DNA of 44,320 bases from Acidobacteriota bacterium (GTDB lineage: Bacteria > Acidobacteriota > Blastocatellia > Pyrinomonadales > Pyrinomonadaceae): positions 1-44,320 of the forward strand of contig JAIVJG010000165.1 in the NCBI GenBank assembly GCA_020200155.1, given 5' to 3'. The notes under the pieces were generated by a model that saw nothing but the letters and a program-made list of their open reading frames with translations, made no database searches and was not told the origin of the DNA. This document shows, piece after piece, positions 22,758 through 31,803 of this stretch; positions within the stretch are counted from its first letter, which is position 1; every line of letters starts with the position of its first letter. A program made the translations under genes and the position numbers.

Positions 22758-23537
22758 TTATTTGACGACACCGCGCCCGGAAGTTTCGATGAAGCGGATG
22801 AGTTCTTCGACTTCCGGCGAGTCTCTGATTTCCGCGCGGACGGCTTCGAGTGCCTGCGTGGTGTTGAGCTTCGAGGCGAGGAGAAGGCGGAAGGCGTGGT
22901 GCAGTGCGTCAATCGTCTCTTTTGGATATTTGCGCCGCCGCATGCCCTCGACATTCAGGCCGTAGCATTTGGCGTGGTTGCCGACGGTGAGTGCGAAGGG
23001 CAGCGCGTCCTTGACGACGACGGAATAGCCGCCGACGTATGCCTCTCTCCCGACGCGGCAAAACTGGTGAACTCCTGAATACGCTCCGACGTTCGCGCCG
23101 TCCGCGATGTGGACGTGGCCGGCGAGCGTCGCGGCGTTCGCCATGATGACGCGGTCGCCGAGAATACAATCGTGCGCGATGTGTGCCTGCGCCATGATGA
23201 GACAGCCGTCGCCCGTCTGCGTCAGCATCCCGCCACCCTCCGTTCCGCGATGGATGGTGACGAACTCGCGTATCTGGTTGCGCCGCCCGACGCGTGTCTC
23301 TGCGGGTTCGCCCCTGTACTTCAAATCCTGCGGAGCGAGTCCGATGGAAACGAACGGGTAGACGTGCGTGTCGTCGCCGACAAAAGTGCGCCCGTCAACG
23401 ACGCAGTGGGATTCGAGTCGCACGCGCTCGCCGAGACGGACTTCGTCGCCGACGATGCAGTAGGGGCCGACGTAAGAACCGGGGCCGATCTCAGCGCGCG
23501 GGCTGACGACGGCTGACGGATGTATGTGTGTGGACAT
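22758..23537 (-). CDS. lpxA: acyl-ACP--UDP-N-acetylglucosamine O-acyltransferase
   Basis: The product is 259 residues from the ATG at 23537 (MSTHIHPSAVVSPRAEIGPGSYVGPYCIVG). Hexapeptide repeats of a left-handed β-helix run to about residue 190. The catalytic His lies in AQAHIAHDCILGDRVIMANAATLAGHV, and GVHQFCRVGREAYVGGYSVVVKDALPF is family-typical. The C-terminal helical cap is MRRRKYPKETIDALHHAFRLLL. The enzyme performs the first step of lipid A synthesis, adding an R-3-hydroxyacyl chain to UDP-GlcNAc in the cytoplasm. It follows fabZ, with an inverted repeat in the 128-base gap. Confidence 0.97.
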   Translation of the reverse strand: MSTHIHPSAVVSPRAEIGPGSYVGPYCIVGDEVRLGERVRLESHCVVDGRTFVGDDTHVYPFVSIGLAPQDLKYRGEPAETRVGRRNQIREFVTIHRGTEGGGMLTQTGDGCLIMAQAHIAHDCILGDRVIMANAATLAGHVHIADGANVGAYSGVHQFCRVGREAYVGGYSVVVKDALPFALTVGNHAKCYGLNVEGMRRRKYPKETIDALHHAFRLLLASKLNTTQALEAVRAEIRDSPEVEELIRFIETSGRGVVK

Positions 23538-23545
23538 CAGGGGCA

Positions 23546-23668
23546 AGTGAAAAGGCGAAGGGCGAAAGTATCGGGACAAAGTATAGAGACAAGGCTTGCG
23601 CCTTGATTGAATCTTCAAATCACGCGGCGGGCGTGTCTACGTTTTCGCTTTTCACCTTTCGCCTTTCA
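23546..23668. repeat. heptad-periodic inverted repeat 4 (AAGGCGA type)
   Basis: The left arm AAGTGAA AAGGCGA AGGGCGA AAGTATC (from about 23546) and the right arm TTTTCGC TTTTCAC CTTTCGC CTTTCAT (to 23668) are reverse-complementary with 7-base periodicity. They are separated by about 65 bases. The right arm ends in the stop codon of fabZ. It fills the fabZ-lpxA intergenic space. Confidence 0.8.
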
Positions 23669-24118
23669 TGCGAGGGCGCTGCGGTCGGCGATGACGCTCA
23701 TGATGTCGGCTTCGGCGACGAGTTTGCCTTCGACGCTGGCTTCGCCGTGCATCTTCTGGATGCGCCCGCCGACGCGCAGGGGCGTGACCGTCAGGACGAG
23801 CGTGTCGCCGGGGCGGACGGGGTGGCGGAAGCGCGCGTTATCTATGCCGCTGAAAAGCGGAAGCTTCTCGCCGCGATTTTCCAGCGTCTTGAGGGCGTAG
23901 ATGGCCCCGACCTGCGCCATCGCCTCGACGATCAGGACGCCGGGCATGACGGGCGCGCCGGGATAGTGCCCCTGAAAAAAGTGCTCGTTGATTGAAACCT
24001 GCTTGACGCCGACGATTCGCACGTCGGGCGTGATTTCGACGATGCGGTCTACGAGCAGGAAGGGGTAGCGGTGCGGCAGGATTTCCTGAATGGCGCGTAT
24101 GTCGAGAACCGTTTCCAT
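23666..24118 (-). CDS. fabZ: 3-hydroxyacyl-ACP dehydratase FabZ
   Basis: The product is 150 residues from the ATG at 24118 (METVLDIRAIQEILPHRYPFLLVDRIVE). Catalytic His is in HFFQGHYPGAPVMPGVLIVEAMAQVG, and the paired Glu is in the following helix. GRIQKMHGEASVEGKLVAEADIMSVIAD closes the hotdog fold. It dehydrates 3-hydroxyacyl-ACP in fatty-acid elongation and competes with LpxA for 3-hydroxyacyl-ACP, which explains their frequent linkage. It is preceded by a strong hairpin in the skp-fabZ gap, and its stop codon lies in a heptad repeat arm. Confidence 0.97.
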   Translation of the reverse strand: METVLDIRAIQEILPHRYPFLLVDRIVEITPDVRIVGVKQVSINEHFFQGHYPGAPVMPGVLIVEAMAQVGAIYALKTLENRGEKLPLFSGIDNARFRHPVRPGDTLVLTVTPLRVGGRIQKMHGEASVEGKLVAEADIMSVIADRSALA

Positions 24119-24134
24119 AAGCGTTGTAAACGAC

Positions 24135-24175
24135 GGGGGCGAAAAGCCACTCCGGGAAGTGTCCCTTTCGCCCCC
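24135..24175. other. strong hairpin between skp and fabZ
   Basis: The perfect 10-base outer stem GGGGGCGAAA / TTTCGCCCCC continues inward through imperfect pairs to CACT / AGTG with a short CCGGGA loop. On the minus (coding) strand it is followed by GTCGTTTACAACGC and then the fabZ ATG, with no U-tract, so it is not a standard terminator. A role in mRNA processing or differential expression of skp and fabZ is possible. Confidence 0.65.
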
Positions 24176-24197
24176 TGTCCGAACGAATTGACCGTGC

Positions 24198-24845
24198 TTA
24201 CGGTCTCGGCGTCGCCGCGGCGGTGGCCGGGTTGCGCTGGTTGTACTCAGCGATGAAGCCGTCGGTGATGTCAATGGTGTCGTTGACGACGAACATCACG
24301 CCGGCCATTTTGCTGGCGTCGAAGAGGACAGTGACGCCGCGCTGCTTGGCGTAAGCCTGAAGCGCGGTGCTGATGTCCTGATAAATCGGCTCGGTCAGCT
24401 CCTTGATGCGCTTGTCGAGAGCGCGCTGGCCGTCCTCCTGCTTGCGCTCGATGTCTTTCTTCAGAATCTCGGCCTGATCGGCTTTAGCCATGAGCGACTT
24501 CTCGTCGGAGACGGCCTTGGTCGCGTCAATGTCTTTGACTATTTGCTCGTAGCGCGTCCTCAACTGCTGTAGCTCGTCGCGTCGCGGCTTGAACTCGCGC
24601 TCGACGGAATCGAAGACGCGGACGAGACGCGTGACGCCCTGCTTGGGGTCGGCGAAAGCCGCAGTGTCAATGATCGCGATTTTGCCGTCGGCAATCGGGC
24701 CGCCCGGCGCGGCGGCGGGGCGAGCAGCCACAGGCGGCGCGCCGCCGGCTGCCTGACGACCGGTGGGCTGTTGAGCGTTCGCGGTGAACACGCTGGCGAT
24801 GGTCGCGAAAAATGTGGCGGCGGCGATGGTGCGAAATGGTTTCAT
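24198..24845 (-). CDS. skp: OmpH/Skp family periplasmic chaperone
   Basis: The product is 215 residues from the ATG at 24845 (MKPFRTIAAATFFATIASVFTANAQ), preceded by AAGGAGC; this is a signal peptide ending ANA-Q. An Ala/Pro-rich linker (residues ~26-52) leads into the OmpH core: KIAIIDTAAFADPKQGVTRL. Then comes a long charged coiled coil (FKPRRDELQQLRTRYEQIVKDIDATK) and KRGVTVLFDASKM-like β-structure. Skp trimers hold unfolded outer-membrane proteins for the BAM complex. It lies immediately downstream of bamA. Confidence 0.94.
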   Translation of the reverse strand: MKPFRTIAAATFFATIASVFTANAQQPTGRQAAGGAPPVAARPAAAPGGPIADGKIAIIDTAAFADPKQGVTRLVRVFDSVEREFKPRRDELQQLRTRYEQIVKDIDATKAVSDEKSLMAKADQAEILKKDIERKQEDGQRALDKRIKELTEPIYQDISTALQAYAKQRGVTVLFDASKMAGVMFVVNDTIDITDGFIAEYNQRNPATAAATPRP

Positions 24846-24942
24846 ATCTCTCTTGTACTGCTCCTTAACAGTTGAAAGTGGACGCGCCGCAAACCCGTTT
24901 CGGTCAGGAGCGGCGCTCACTCCCTGGTCTAGTTCTAAAGTG

Positions 24943-27900
24943 TTAGAAAGTCCGCCCAATGCTGAAGCGGAAGAGGGACTTTTTCTCCCGTATGATACTG
25001 GTTCGCGCGTTCGGGTTGTACGCGTAGATTAAGCGAAACGGCACGTTGACGACGGGCAGTTGGATGCGTAATTCGGCTCCGACGCTGGATCGGTAGTCGC
25101 TGATTTTGGAAAAAAGGCTCTGCGAGAGGCGCGCCACCGTGTTGGTCTGCGCTTCGCCGCGGAGGAAGATCGGCTGCACGCCGAAGGGCAGCCCCGTGGT
25201 GGGGTCGAGCGGCCCGACGCGTTGCAGGTTGGCGAACTCCTCCTTCGAGAGCAGTCGGTCGCCGCGAATCAGTAGGCCGCGAACGGGCGCTCCCGTTCGC
25301 GGATCAACCGGCCCGAAGGGAGAGAGTGCGAGTTGCGGATTCTTGCGCGCAATAAGTTCCGTCAGCCCGCCGAAGCTGGAGAGAAACGGCTGGTCGGGCA
25401 GGAACGTGGTCGAGAACGTCTGGTCGCGGTTCGTCGTCAGGTTGAAGGCCGAGCCGATGTCTGCGAAAGCCGCCGCAGAGACGGTATTGCCGAAGATCGG
25501 GATGCGATACTCGAAGTTGCCGAGCAGTTGTGTGTCGCCGCCGAGGAAGTTGAAGTTGCGCGAGATCAGCAGAGAGTTGTTGCCGGTCGGCCCCGTGAAC
25601 GTGCCGAGGCCGATAAGCTGGTTACGCAGGTTCGTTGATAATCCATCAATCGGCGTAATCGTGTCGAGCGCAGAGGTCGAGACCTGCACGTTGCGCGACG
25701 TGATGAAGGCGTCGAGCGGCGTCAGCGGGCTGATCGAGCGGACGTTGTAGCCGCGAATCGAAGTCTCGTCGCCGAGGAAGAAGCGCTCGTAGATCGGCAC
25801 GCCGTCAATGAACGAAAGCGAACTCTCCTGCGCCTGTCGAATCTTGTTCGAGAGGCCGATACTGCCGACGTGGCCCGCGACGAGGCGGAAGCCGAAGACC
25901 TCCGGGTTGCGCGAGCGTTTGCGCCGGACGGGGAAGAACTGAATATAAGAGGCCGTCGGCTCGTAAGTCCGCACGTCGCCGCCGAGGCCCGCCAGCGCGA
26001 ACTGGATCGCCACCTGCTTGCCCTGCGTCGGGTCAATCGAGCCGTTACGCGTGTCGTAGACGATGCTCGGCGTGACACGGCTCGTCAGGATATTCGGCTG
26101 CGCGAAGAGGCGCGGGATAAAAGTGTTCGGGTTGTTCTGCTCGTTGACCGGCGGGTCTTTGACGCTCGACTGCGAGAGCGAGTACGAAAGACCGATGCGC
26201 GAGGCGCGGGCGATCTGTATGAAGCGACGCGTGCGGGGCTTGAAGAATTCGGAGAGCGGCGAACTGGCGAAGAGCGAAACGCCCGCCGTGGTCTGCGTGA
26301 AGAGGTTCTCCTGCCCGGCGGTCAGGAAGTCGAGCGTGCTGCCGAACGCGCCCGTCAATGCGCTCTGGTTCTGCGAGAGAATCGTGCCCTCGCCGAAGAA
26401 CTTTTGCGACTGCGCGTAGAGCGAGAAGCCGACCGTGATCGGGCGATCCTTGACGTAAGGCTCTGTGAACGAGAAGAGAAACGAACGCTGGCGATTGCCG
26501 AAGGCGAAGTCGAACGAGAGCGACTCGCCGCGACCGAGCAGGTTGTTCGTCGAATAGTTGAGTCCGAAGAACGAGCCGCCGATGCCGGAGAGTCCGCCGG
26601 AGAACGAAATCTGGTTGCGCCCGCGCTCCGTCACCTTGAGATTGAGGTCAACCTCGCCGCGCTCCTCGTCCGCCTTCAGTTCCGTGTCCTTGTCCTTGTC
26701 AATCGGGTCGAAGAAGCCAAGCTGGTTAAGCTTCAGCACGGAGAATTCGTAGAGAGTCTGGTCGTACACGTCGCCTTCGTTGAGGGCCACCTCGCGGCGC
26801 AGGACGTTGTCGCGCGTGTAGGTGTTGCCGGAAAACTCCAGGCGGCGGAGCGTGAACTGCTTGCCCTCGGTGATGGTAATCGTGAAATCAGCGACGCCAT
26901 CCTGCGCGTTTTGCGCGGCGGGCTTGAATTCGGGGTTCACGTCGAACTCATACTGGATGAAGCCGGCCCTGCCGTAGAGTTTCTTGAGGTCTTCGGAGAG
27001 GGCTTTGTAGAGGCGCTGCCCGTTGGCGACCTCGCCGGTTTTCAGCCCGATCACGTCGCGGATATTTTGTTCGGAGAAGATCGAGTTGCCTTCGATCTTC
27101 AACTCGCCGAGGCGGTAGAGCTTTCCTTCGATGATGGGCACGGTGATACGCAAAGCCTCGTCCACGGACGAGATGATCGGGAGCGGCAGGATGGGAAAGC
27201 CCGTGCGTCGTTCGCCGAGGCCTTCGATCTTCGGCTCGCCCGTGCGCGCTTCGAGGTAGCCCTTCGAGCGCATGTAGTTCGTGACGTTGTACTTGAGATC
27301 GTATTCGAGCTTCTGCGTGTCGAGGATGTCCAGGCCGCGAAAGCGCGAGATCAGACCGGCCTCCTTGACGAGTTTCATCTGCGAGCGCAGGTCGCCGTCC
27401 TTGAAGACCTTGTTGCCCTCGAACTGGATGTCCACGACGCGCACGCGGTCGCCCTCTTCGACGTTGAAGGTGATGGCGGTCGAAGTCTCCGAAACTTTCT
27501 CCGTGTCCACGTTGACGACCGCGTTCGGATGTCCTTTCGCGGCGAGCAGTTCCTTGATGACGCGGCGCGCGTTGTTGGTCTTGACGGGGTCGAAGGGCGA
27601 TTCCTTCGAGACGCCTATGCGCTGCTCGCGGAAAGCCTTGAGCACGTCGGACTCGGCGACGCTCTTCAATCCCTTGAACGTGATCTCGCGGATGATCGGC
27701 AGTTCCTTGACCGTGAAGATGATGATGACGCCGTCGCGCGGCCCATCCAGAGTTGACGCGCTGACGGATGTCTTGTCGAAGAAGGGGAGGTTCAAAAGCG
27801 CCAGCACGTCCCGCTTAACTTGTTCCTGGTTGAAAACGTCGCCTATCCGCGTTTGTATGTGATACAGGATGTCTTCGTTACGCAGGCGACGGTTGCCTTC

Positions 27901-28047
27901 AAACCGAATGTCCTCGACCAGCTTCTGTTGGGAGGAAGCCTGCGGTTCCTGCGCGTGAGCCATCGCCGCGAGCGGCGCGAGGTACGACATGACGAGACTG
28001 CCCGCGAGGGCGGCCACGAGATAAAGGCGTGGGGCGCGAATTCGCAT
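24943..28047 (-). CDS. bamA: outer membrane protein assembly factor BamA
   Basis: The product is 1034 residues from the ATG at 28047 (MRIRAPRLYLVAALAGSLVMSYLAPLAAMAHAQ), a signal peptide. About five POTRA domains span residues ~40-460, seen as repeated VxxIxFEGN elements (LVEDIRFEGNRRLRNEDILYHI, EITFKGLKSV, VVDIQFEGNKVF, ELKIEGNSIF, RLEFSGNTYTR). The C-terminal Omp85 β-barrel ends in FRFSIGRTF, with the terminal Phe needed for assembly. An extended surface loop around DPRTGAPVRGLLIRGDRLLSKEEF is longer than in proteobacterial BamA. It inserts β-barrel proteins in the outer membrane and heads the skp-fabZ-lpxA-lpxI run. Confidence 0.97.
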   Translation of the reverse strand: MRIRAPRLYLVAALAGSLVMSYLAPLAAMAHAQEPQASSQQKLVEDIRFEGNRRLRNEDILYHIQTRIGDVFNQEQVKRDVLALLNLPFFDKTSVSASTLDGPRDGVIIIFTVKELPIIREITFKGLKSVAESDVLKAFREQRIGVSKESPFDPVKTNNARRVIKELLAAKGHPNAVVNVDTEKVSETSTAITFNVEEGDRVRVVDIQFEGNKVFKDGDLRSQMKLVKEAGLISRFRGLDILDTQKLEYDLKYNVTNYMRSKGYLEARTGEPKIEGLGERRTGFPILPLPIISSVDEALRITVPIIEGKLYRLGELKIEGNSIFSEQNIRDVIGLKTGEVANGQRLYKALSEDLKKLYGRAGFIQYEFDVNPEFKPAAQNAQDGVADFTITITEGKQFTLRRLEFSGNTYTRDNVLRREVALNEGDVYDQTLYEFSVLKLNQLGFFDPIDKDKDTELKADEERGEVDLNLKVTERGRNQISFSGGLSGIGGSFFGLNYSTNNLLGRGESLSFDFAFGNRQRSFLFSFTEPYVKDRPITVGFSLYAQSQKFFGEGTILSQNQSALTGAFGSTLDFLTAGQENLFTQTTAGVSLFASSPLSEFFKPRTRRFIQIARASRIGLSYSLSQSSVKDPPVNEQNNPNTFIPRLFAQPNILTSRVTPSIVYDTRNGSIDPTQGKQVAIQFALAGLGGDVRTYEPTASYIQFFPVRRKRSRNPEVFGFRLVAGHVGSIGLSNKIRQAQESSLSFIDGVPIYERFFLGDETSIRGYNVRSISPLTPLDAFITSRNVQVSTSALDTITPIDGLSTNLRNQLIGLGTFTGPTGNNSLLISRNFNFLGGDTQLLGNFEYRIPIFGNTVSAAAFADIGSAFNLTTNRDQTFSTTFLPDQPFLSSFGGLTELIARKNPQLALSPFGPVDPRTGAPVRGLLIRGDRLLSKEEFANLQRVGPLDPTTGLPFGVQPIFLRGEAQTNTVARLSQSLFSKISDYRSSVGAELRIQLPVVNVPFRLIYAYNPNARTSIIREKKSLFRFSIGRTF

Positions 28048-28259
28048 AAATGTTGCTGTGTGCCTCAAATGATGCCGAATGACTGAAAAGGGAGACTGAT
28101 ATGAATCTGTAATCTAAGCTGCCAGAGGTCTTTGGAAACCGCAACCCCTCTTGTGGCCGCGCGAGTGCGCTCGAATTGCCTCTCGGACTTTAAGAAGTCC
28201 TTTGGATTCACGCCGGGCTGCATATCGTTGCCAGCCCGCCTGTTTCAGCAAAGCGGCGC

Positions 28260-28288
28260 ATTATACAGGGCGAAAGTTCAAAGTTCAA
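28260..28288 (-). promoter_or_regulatory. sigma-70 promoter for the bamA operon
   Basis: On the minus strand TTGAAC (28288-28283) and a perfect TATAAT (28265-28260) stand 17 bases apart, about 210 bases before the bamA ATG. The -35 is formed by the AAAGTTC heptad repeat. The long leader contains GGACTTTAAGAAGTCC, a small hairpin. Confidence 0.6.
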
Positions 28289-28352
28289 AGTTCAAGGTTC
28301 AAAGTTAGGGCATTTCGGCCCCGACTTTGAACCTTGAAGTTTCAACCTTGAA
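28271..28352. repeat. heptad-periodic inverted repeat 5 (AAAGTTC type)
   Basis: The left arm AAAGTTC AAAGTTC AAAGTTC AAGGTTC AAAGTT is followed by a short GGGCATTTCGGCCCC spacer, itself a small palindrome. The right arm GACTTTGAACCTTGAAGTTTCAACCTTGAACTC is the degenerate complement. It lies between clpC and bamA, just after the clpC stop, and overlaps the bamA promoter. Confidence 0.88.
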
Positions 28353-28359
28353 CTCGTTT

Positions 28360-30741
28360 TTAGTGAATCAGGAGCGCATCGCCCGGCGCTTCGACGCCGA
28401 TGGGCCGGTAGTTCAGTTCGTCGCCGTCGCGGAAGACTTCGACGACCGACGCGCCGCCCAGATCACCTTGAATCAGAGCCTCGGAGAGCGGGTCTTCGAC
28501 GTACTTTTGCAGCGCGCGACGAATTGGCCGCGCGCCGTAGGCTCGATCCAGACAAGTCTTGGCGACAATCCAGCGCCTCGCGTCTTCCGTCAGGCGCACT
28601 TCGAGGCCACGCCTTTGCAGCGTCTTGTTCATCTGCTCGACTTGCAGGCCGACGATCTCCAGCAGTTCCTCGTCTATGAGCTGGTCGAAGATGATGATCT
28701 CGTCGAGGCGGTTGATGAATTCGGGATTAAACGTCTGGCGGACGGCGGACATGACCATCTCTTCCATCTTCTCGCGCGAGGCGTCGGGCGAGGCCTGGAA
28801 GCCGAGCGTGCCTTTCTTCTGGATGAAGCGTGCGCCGATGTTGGAGGTCATCACGATGATCGCGTTCTTGAAGTCCACGGTGTTGCCGAGCGAGTCCGTC
28901 AGGATGCCGTCCTCGAAGACTTGCAGCAGGATGTTGAAGACATCGGGATGCGCCTTCTCGATTTCGTCGAAGAGGAGCACGGCGTAGGGTGAACGCTTGA
29001 TGCGCTCGGTCAACTGCCCGCCCTCTTCGTGCCCGACGTAGCCCGGCGGGCTGCCGATGAGCTTCGAGACCGAATGCTTCTCCATGAACTCCGACATGTC
29101 GAAGCGAATCATCGCGCGCTCGGAGCCGAACAGAAACTCCGCGAGCGAACGCGCGACTTCCGTTTTGCCGACACCCGTCGGGCCTAAGAAGAGGAACGAG
29201 CCGACGGGACGCTGCGGGTTCTTGAGTCCGGCGCGCGAGCGCCGTATGGAGCGAGCGAGCGCGGAGATGGCAGGGCGTTGCGCGATCACGCGGTGATGCA
29301 ATTCCGCCTCGATGCGGAGGAGCTTCTGCATCTCCTCTTCCTTGAGCGAATTGACGGGGATGCCCGTCCAGCGCGCGATCACGTCCTCGATGTCGTCCCT
29401 CGTCACTTCGACCGACATCATCATCTCTTCCTCTTCGGAGAGGCGCGGCAACATGATCGAAGCGTTCTTGGGCAGGTAAATACTGCGCTCATCGAGCAGG
29501 TCGCTGTGGTCTGCGACGATGCCCGGCGACTCGCGCCGCGCGCGAAGTTTGACACGCGCCCCGGCCTCGTCAATCACGTCAATCGCCTTGTCGGGCAGGA
29601 AACGGTCTGGAATGTACCGGTTCGACTGGTAGACGGCGGCCTCGATGGCCTCGTCCGTGTAGCGCACTTGATGGAAAGCTTCGTAGCGTTCGCGTATGCC
29701 GTCGAGGATACGGACGGACTCTTCCTCGGTCGGCGGCGGAACTTTGACGGCCTGAAAGCGCCTCTCCAGCGAGCGGTCTTTTTCGATGGACTTGCGAAAC
29801 TCGGCGGGCGTCGTTGCGCCGATGCATTGAATCTCTCCGCGCGAGAGCGCGGGCTTCAGGATGTTGGCTGCGTCGAGCGAGCCTTCCGCGCTCCCCGCGC
29901 CGACGAGCGTGTGAAGCTCGTCTATGAAGACGATGTACTGCGGATTCTCGATCAGTTCGCGCATGATCTGCTTGAGGCGTTCCTCGAACTGCCCGCGATA
30001 TTTCGTGCCCGCGACGATGAGCGACAAATCGAGCGAGAGTATCCGCTTGTTTTCAAGAAACGACGGCACCTCGCCGCGTGTGATGCGCTGCGCGAGACCT
30101 TCGACGATGGCGGTCTTGCCGACGCCCGGCTCGCCGATCAGCACAGGGTTGTTTTTGGTGCGGCGGCAGAGTATCTGGACGAGGCGCTCAATCTCGTTTT
30201 CGCGCCCGACGAGCGGGTCGAGCTTGTCGTTGGCGGCATCTTCCGTCAGGTCGCGCGAGAACTCCGTCAGGTGCGGCGTCTCTTTCTTCTGCGCGGCGCG
30301 CGGGTCAACGCCCGTGGCGCGCGCGACTTCCTCGCGGACGGACGGCAGCCGCAGGCCGCGCTCGTAGAGAATCTCTGCGGCCATCGAACGCTCTTCGCGG
30401 AGCAGTCCGAGCAGCAAATGCTCCGTGCCGATGTGGCGGTGCTGAAGGCGGTCGGACTCCTCGTGCGCGAACGCCAGCACGCGCTTCGTCTCCGGCGCAA
30501 GCGGCAGTTCCACGGAGGTGGAAATCTTCTCCCGCAGCGGCGCACGACCCTCTATCTCTTTCCTGATCGCTTCGAGCGAAGCCTGTGCGCGTGCCAGAAA
30601 ACGCGACGTGAGCGTCTTGTCTTCGCGCATCAACCCCAGCAGCAGGTGCTCCGGCTCGATGGAGGGAGCGCCAAACTGGCTGGCCTCGTAGCGCGCAAAG
30701 AAAATCACACGCCGTGCCTTCTCCGTATAGCGTTCAAACAT
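28360..30741 (-). CDS. clpC: ATP-dependent Clp protease ATP-binding subunit, ClpC/ClpA type
   Basis: The product is 793 residues from the ATG at 30741 ([20 protein letters not shown]). It has two Clp-N repeats ([30 protein letters not shown]). AAA-1 has [18 protein letters not shown] and [16 protein letters not shown]-2 has [44 protein letters not shown] and [13 protein letters not shown]. It unfolds proteins for ClpP. The linker between the AAA modules (after [12 protein letters not shown]) has no recognisable UVR coiled coil; it reads [26 protein letters not shown] instead. No clpP is in the window. It has its own promoter upstream. Confidence 0.95.
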   Translation of the reverse strand: MFERYTEKARRVIFFARYEASQFGAPSIEPEHLLLGLMREDKTLTSRFLARAQASLEAIRKEIEGRAPLREKISTSVELPLAPETKRVLAFAHEESDRLQHRHIGTEHLLLGLLREERSMAAEILYERGLRLPSVREEVARATGVDPRAAQKKETPHLTEFSRDLTEDAANDKLDPLVGRENEIERLVQILCRRTKNNPVLIGEPGVGKTAIVEGLAQRITRGEVPSFLENKRILSLDLSLIVAGTKYRGQFEERLKQIMRELIENPQYIVFIDELHTLVGAGSAEGSLDAANILKPALSRGEIQCIGATTPAEFRKSIEKDRSLERRFQAVKVPPPTEEESVRILDGIRERYEAFHQVRYTDEAIEAAVYQSNRYIPDRFLPDKAIDVIDEAGARVKLRARRESPGIVADHSDLLDERSIYLPKNASIMLPRLSEEEEMMMSVEVTRDDIEDVIARWTGIPVNSLKEEEMQKLLRIEAELHHRVIAQRPAISALARSIRRSRAGLKNPQRPVGSFLFLGPTGVGKTEVARSLAEFLFGSERAMIRFDMSEFMEKHSVSKLIGSPPGYVGHEEGGQLTERIKRSPYAVLLFDEIEKAHPDVFNILLQVFEDGILTDSLGNTVDFKNAIIVMTSNIGARFIQKKGTLGFQASPDASREKMEEMVMSAVRQTFNPEFINRLDEIIIFDQLIDEELLEIVGLQVEQMNKTLQRRGLEVRLTEDARRWIVAKTCLDRAYGARPIRRALQKYVEDPLSEALIQGDLGGASVVEVFRDGDELNYRPIGVEAPGDALLIH

Positions 30742-30837
30742 AAAATCTAAATTGACTGGTCGAATTAGAAAGACGTTTCGTGTTGAATCCGGTGTGCCCG
30801 GAGGCCGGGAGTCGCGCCGACAGACCACCCGCCCGGC

Positions 30838-30867
30838 ATTATAACTGAAACACTTGCCGGATGTCAG
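30838..30867 (-). promoter_or_regulatory. sigma-70 promoter for clpC
   Basis: On the minus strand CTGACA (30867-30862) precedes TATAAT (30843-30838) with an 18-base spacer. A second TATAAT lies at 30873-30868. The start codon is about 97 bases downstream. Confidence 0.55.
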
Positions 30868-30990
30868 ATTATAAAGACCCGATGGGCGAAGTCCAGGTAT
30901 TTTGAGAGTTAGGAGCTTAAAGTCTCAGCATTTAGGGTCACAGGCCGGGAACCGGCGCGTCATGCGTCGTTCGCTCCGGAGTCCGGAACT

Positions 30991-31803
30991 TCAGGCCCCG
31001 GACGCTCTCAACAGCCCGTCTTCCAAGACCAACCGGCGGTCGCAGGCACGCGCCAGTGTCTCGTTATGCGTAGCGACGAGCACGCAGGCGCGCGACGCGC
31101 GGCTGAGCGCGAAGAGCAGCGCGCCGACCTCTTCGCCCGTGCGCGCGTCGAGATTCCCTGTCGGCTCGTCGGCCAGTACGAGGCGCGGGCGCGTGACGAG
31201 TGCGCGCGCAATCGCGACCCTCTGCTGCTCGCCGCCCGACAATTCACCCGCGCGATGTTCTGCCCTGCCGGACAGTCCCACCGCATCCAGCATCTCCGCC
31301 GCCGCACGCATCGCCTCGCGCCGCCCCTCGCGCGCCACCAGCAACGGCAGCGCCACGTTCTCCGCCGCCGAGAGGTCTGCCAGCAGGTGTTGAAACTGGA
31401 AGACGAAACCGATCTCGCGCCCGCGAAAACGCGCCAACTCCGCGCCCCTCGCGCGCAGGATGTCGAAATCTCCGAGCCGCGCGCTCCCGCCGTCAGCCGC
31501 TTCCAGCCCGCCGAGCAGGTGCAGCAGCGTTGACTTCCCCGCGCCCGAAGCGCCCAACACTGCCACCATCTCGCCCGCGCCCAACGAGAACGAGACGCCG
31601 CGCAGCACCTCCAACACCCCGCCCGACGGATCGCGAAAAGACTTCCGCACGTCGCTCACGACGAGAAGGCCGGAGGCCGCAGGCTCAAGGCTTGAAGCTT
31701 GAGGCCGGAGACTCGCACCCGCGTCTGCTGGCGCGACGCGCGGAGAAGCGCGCCGGTCATCCGACGCCAGCCTCAAGTCTCCTGTCTCAAGTCTCTCTTT
31801 CAT
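30991..31803 (-). CDS. lolD: LolD-like ABC transporter ATP-binding protein
   Basis: The product is 270 residues from the ATG at 31803, whose ATGA overlaps the permease stop codon; the track's earlier start is rejected. Walker A is GASGAGKSTLLHLLGG, the signature is LSGGEQQRVAIARAL, and Walker B is RLVLADEPTGNLDA. The Q-loop stretch GFVFQFQHLLADLSAAENVALPLL is typical of the LolD/MacB branch. With the adjacent permease it should extract lipoproteins from the inner membrane. The first ~45 residues (MKERLETGDLRLASDD...) lie outside the family fold and are encoded by a heptad-periodic inverted repeat. A start nearer to LLVVSDVRKSF is possible. Confidence 0.9.
   Translation of the reverse strand: MKERLETGDLRLASDDRRASPRVAPADAGASLRPQASSLEPAASGLLVVSDVRKSFRDPSGGVLEVLRGVSFSLGAGEMVAVLGASGAGKSTLLHLLGGLEAADGGSARLGDFDILRARGAELARFRGREIGFVFQFQHLLADLSAAENVALPLLVAREGRREAMRAAAEMLDAVGLSGRAEHRAGELSGGEQQRVAIARALVTRPRLVLADEPTGNLDARTGEEVGALLFALSRASRACVLVATHNETLARACDRRLVLEDGLLRASGA
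31671..31800. repeat. heptad-periodic inverted repeat 6 (AGGCCGG / CTCAAGT type), inside lolD
   Basis: The left part reads AGGCCGG AGGCCGC AGGCTCA AGGCTTG AAGCTTG AGGCCGG AGACTCG. The right part reads CCTCAAG TCTCCTG TCTCAAG TCTCTCT. Both are 7-base periodic and partly reverse-complementary. The element occupies the 5' coding end of lolD up to its start codon. Confidence 0.7.

Noticed and set aside
25870-27756. 628-residue plus-strand ORF opposite bamA
   Set aside because: It is the antisense shadow of a clear BamA frame in high-GC DNA, is rich in Arg/Asp/Glu/Val and has no recognisable domain.
29278-30750. 490-residue plus-strand ORF opposite clpC
   Set aside because: Antisense of ClpC, whose Walker and Clp-N motifs are unmistakable.
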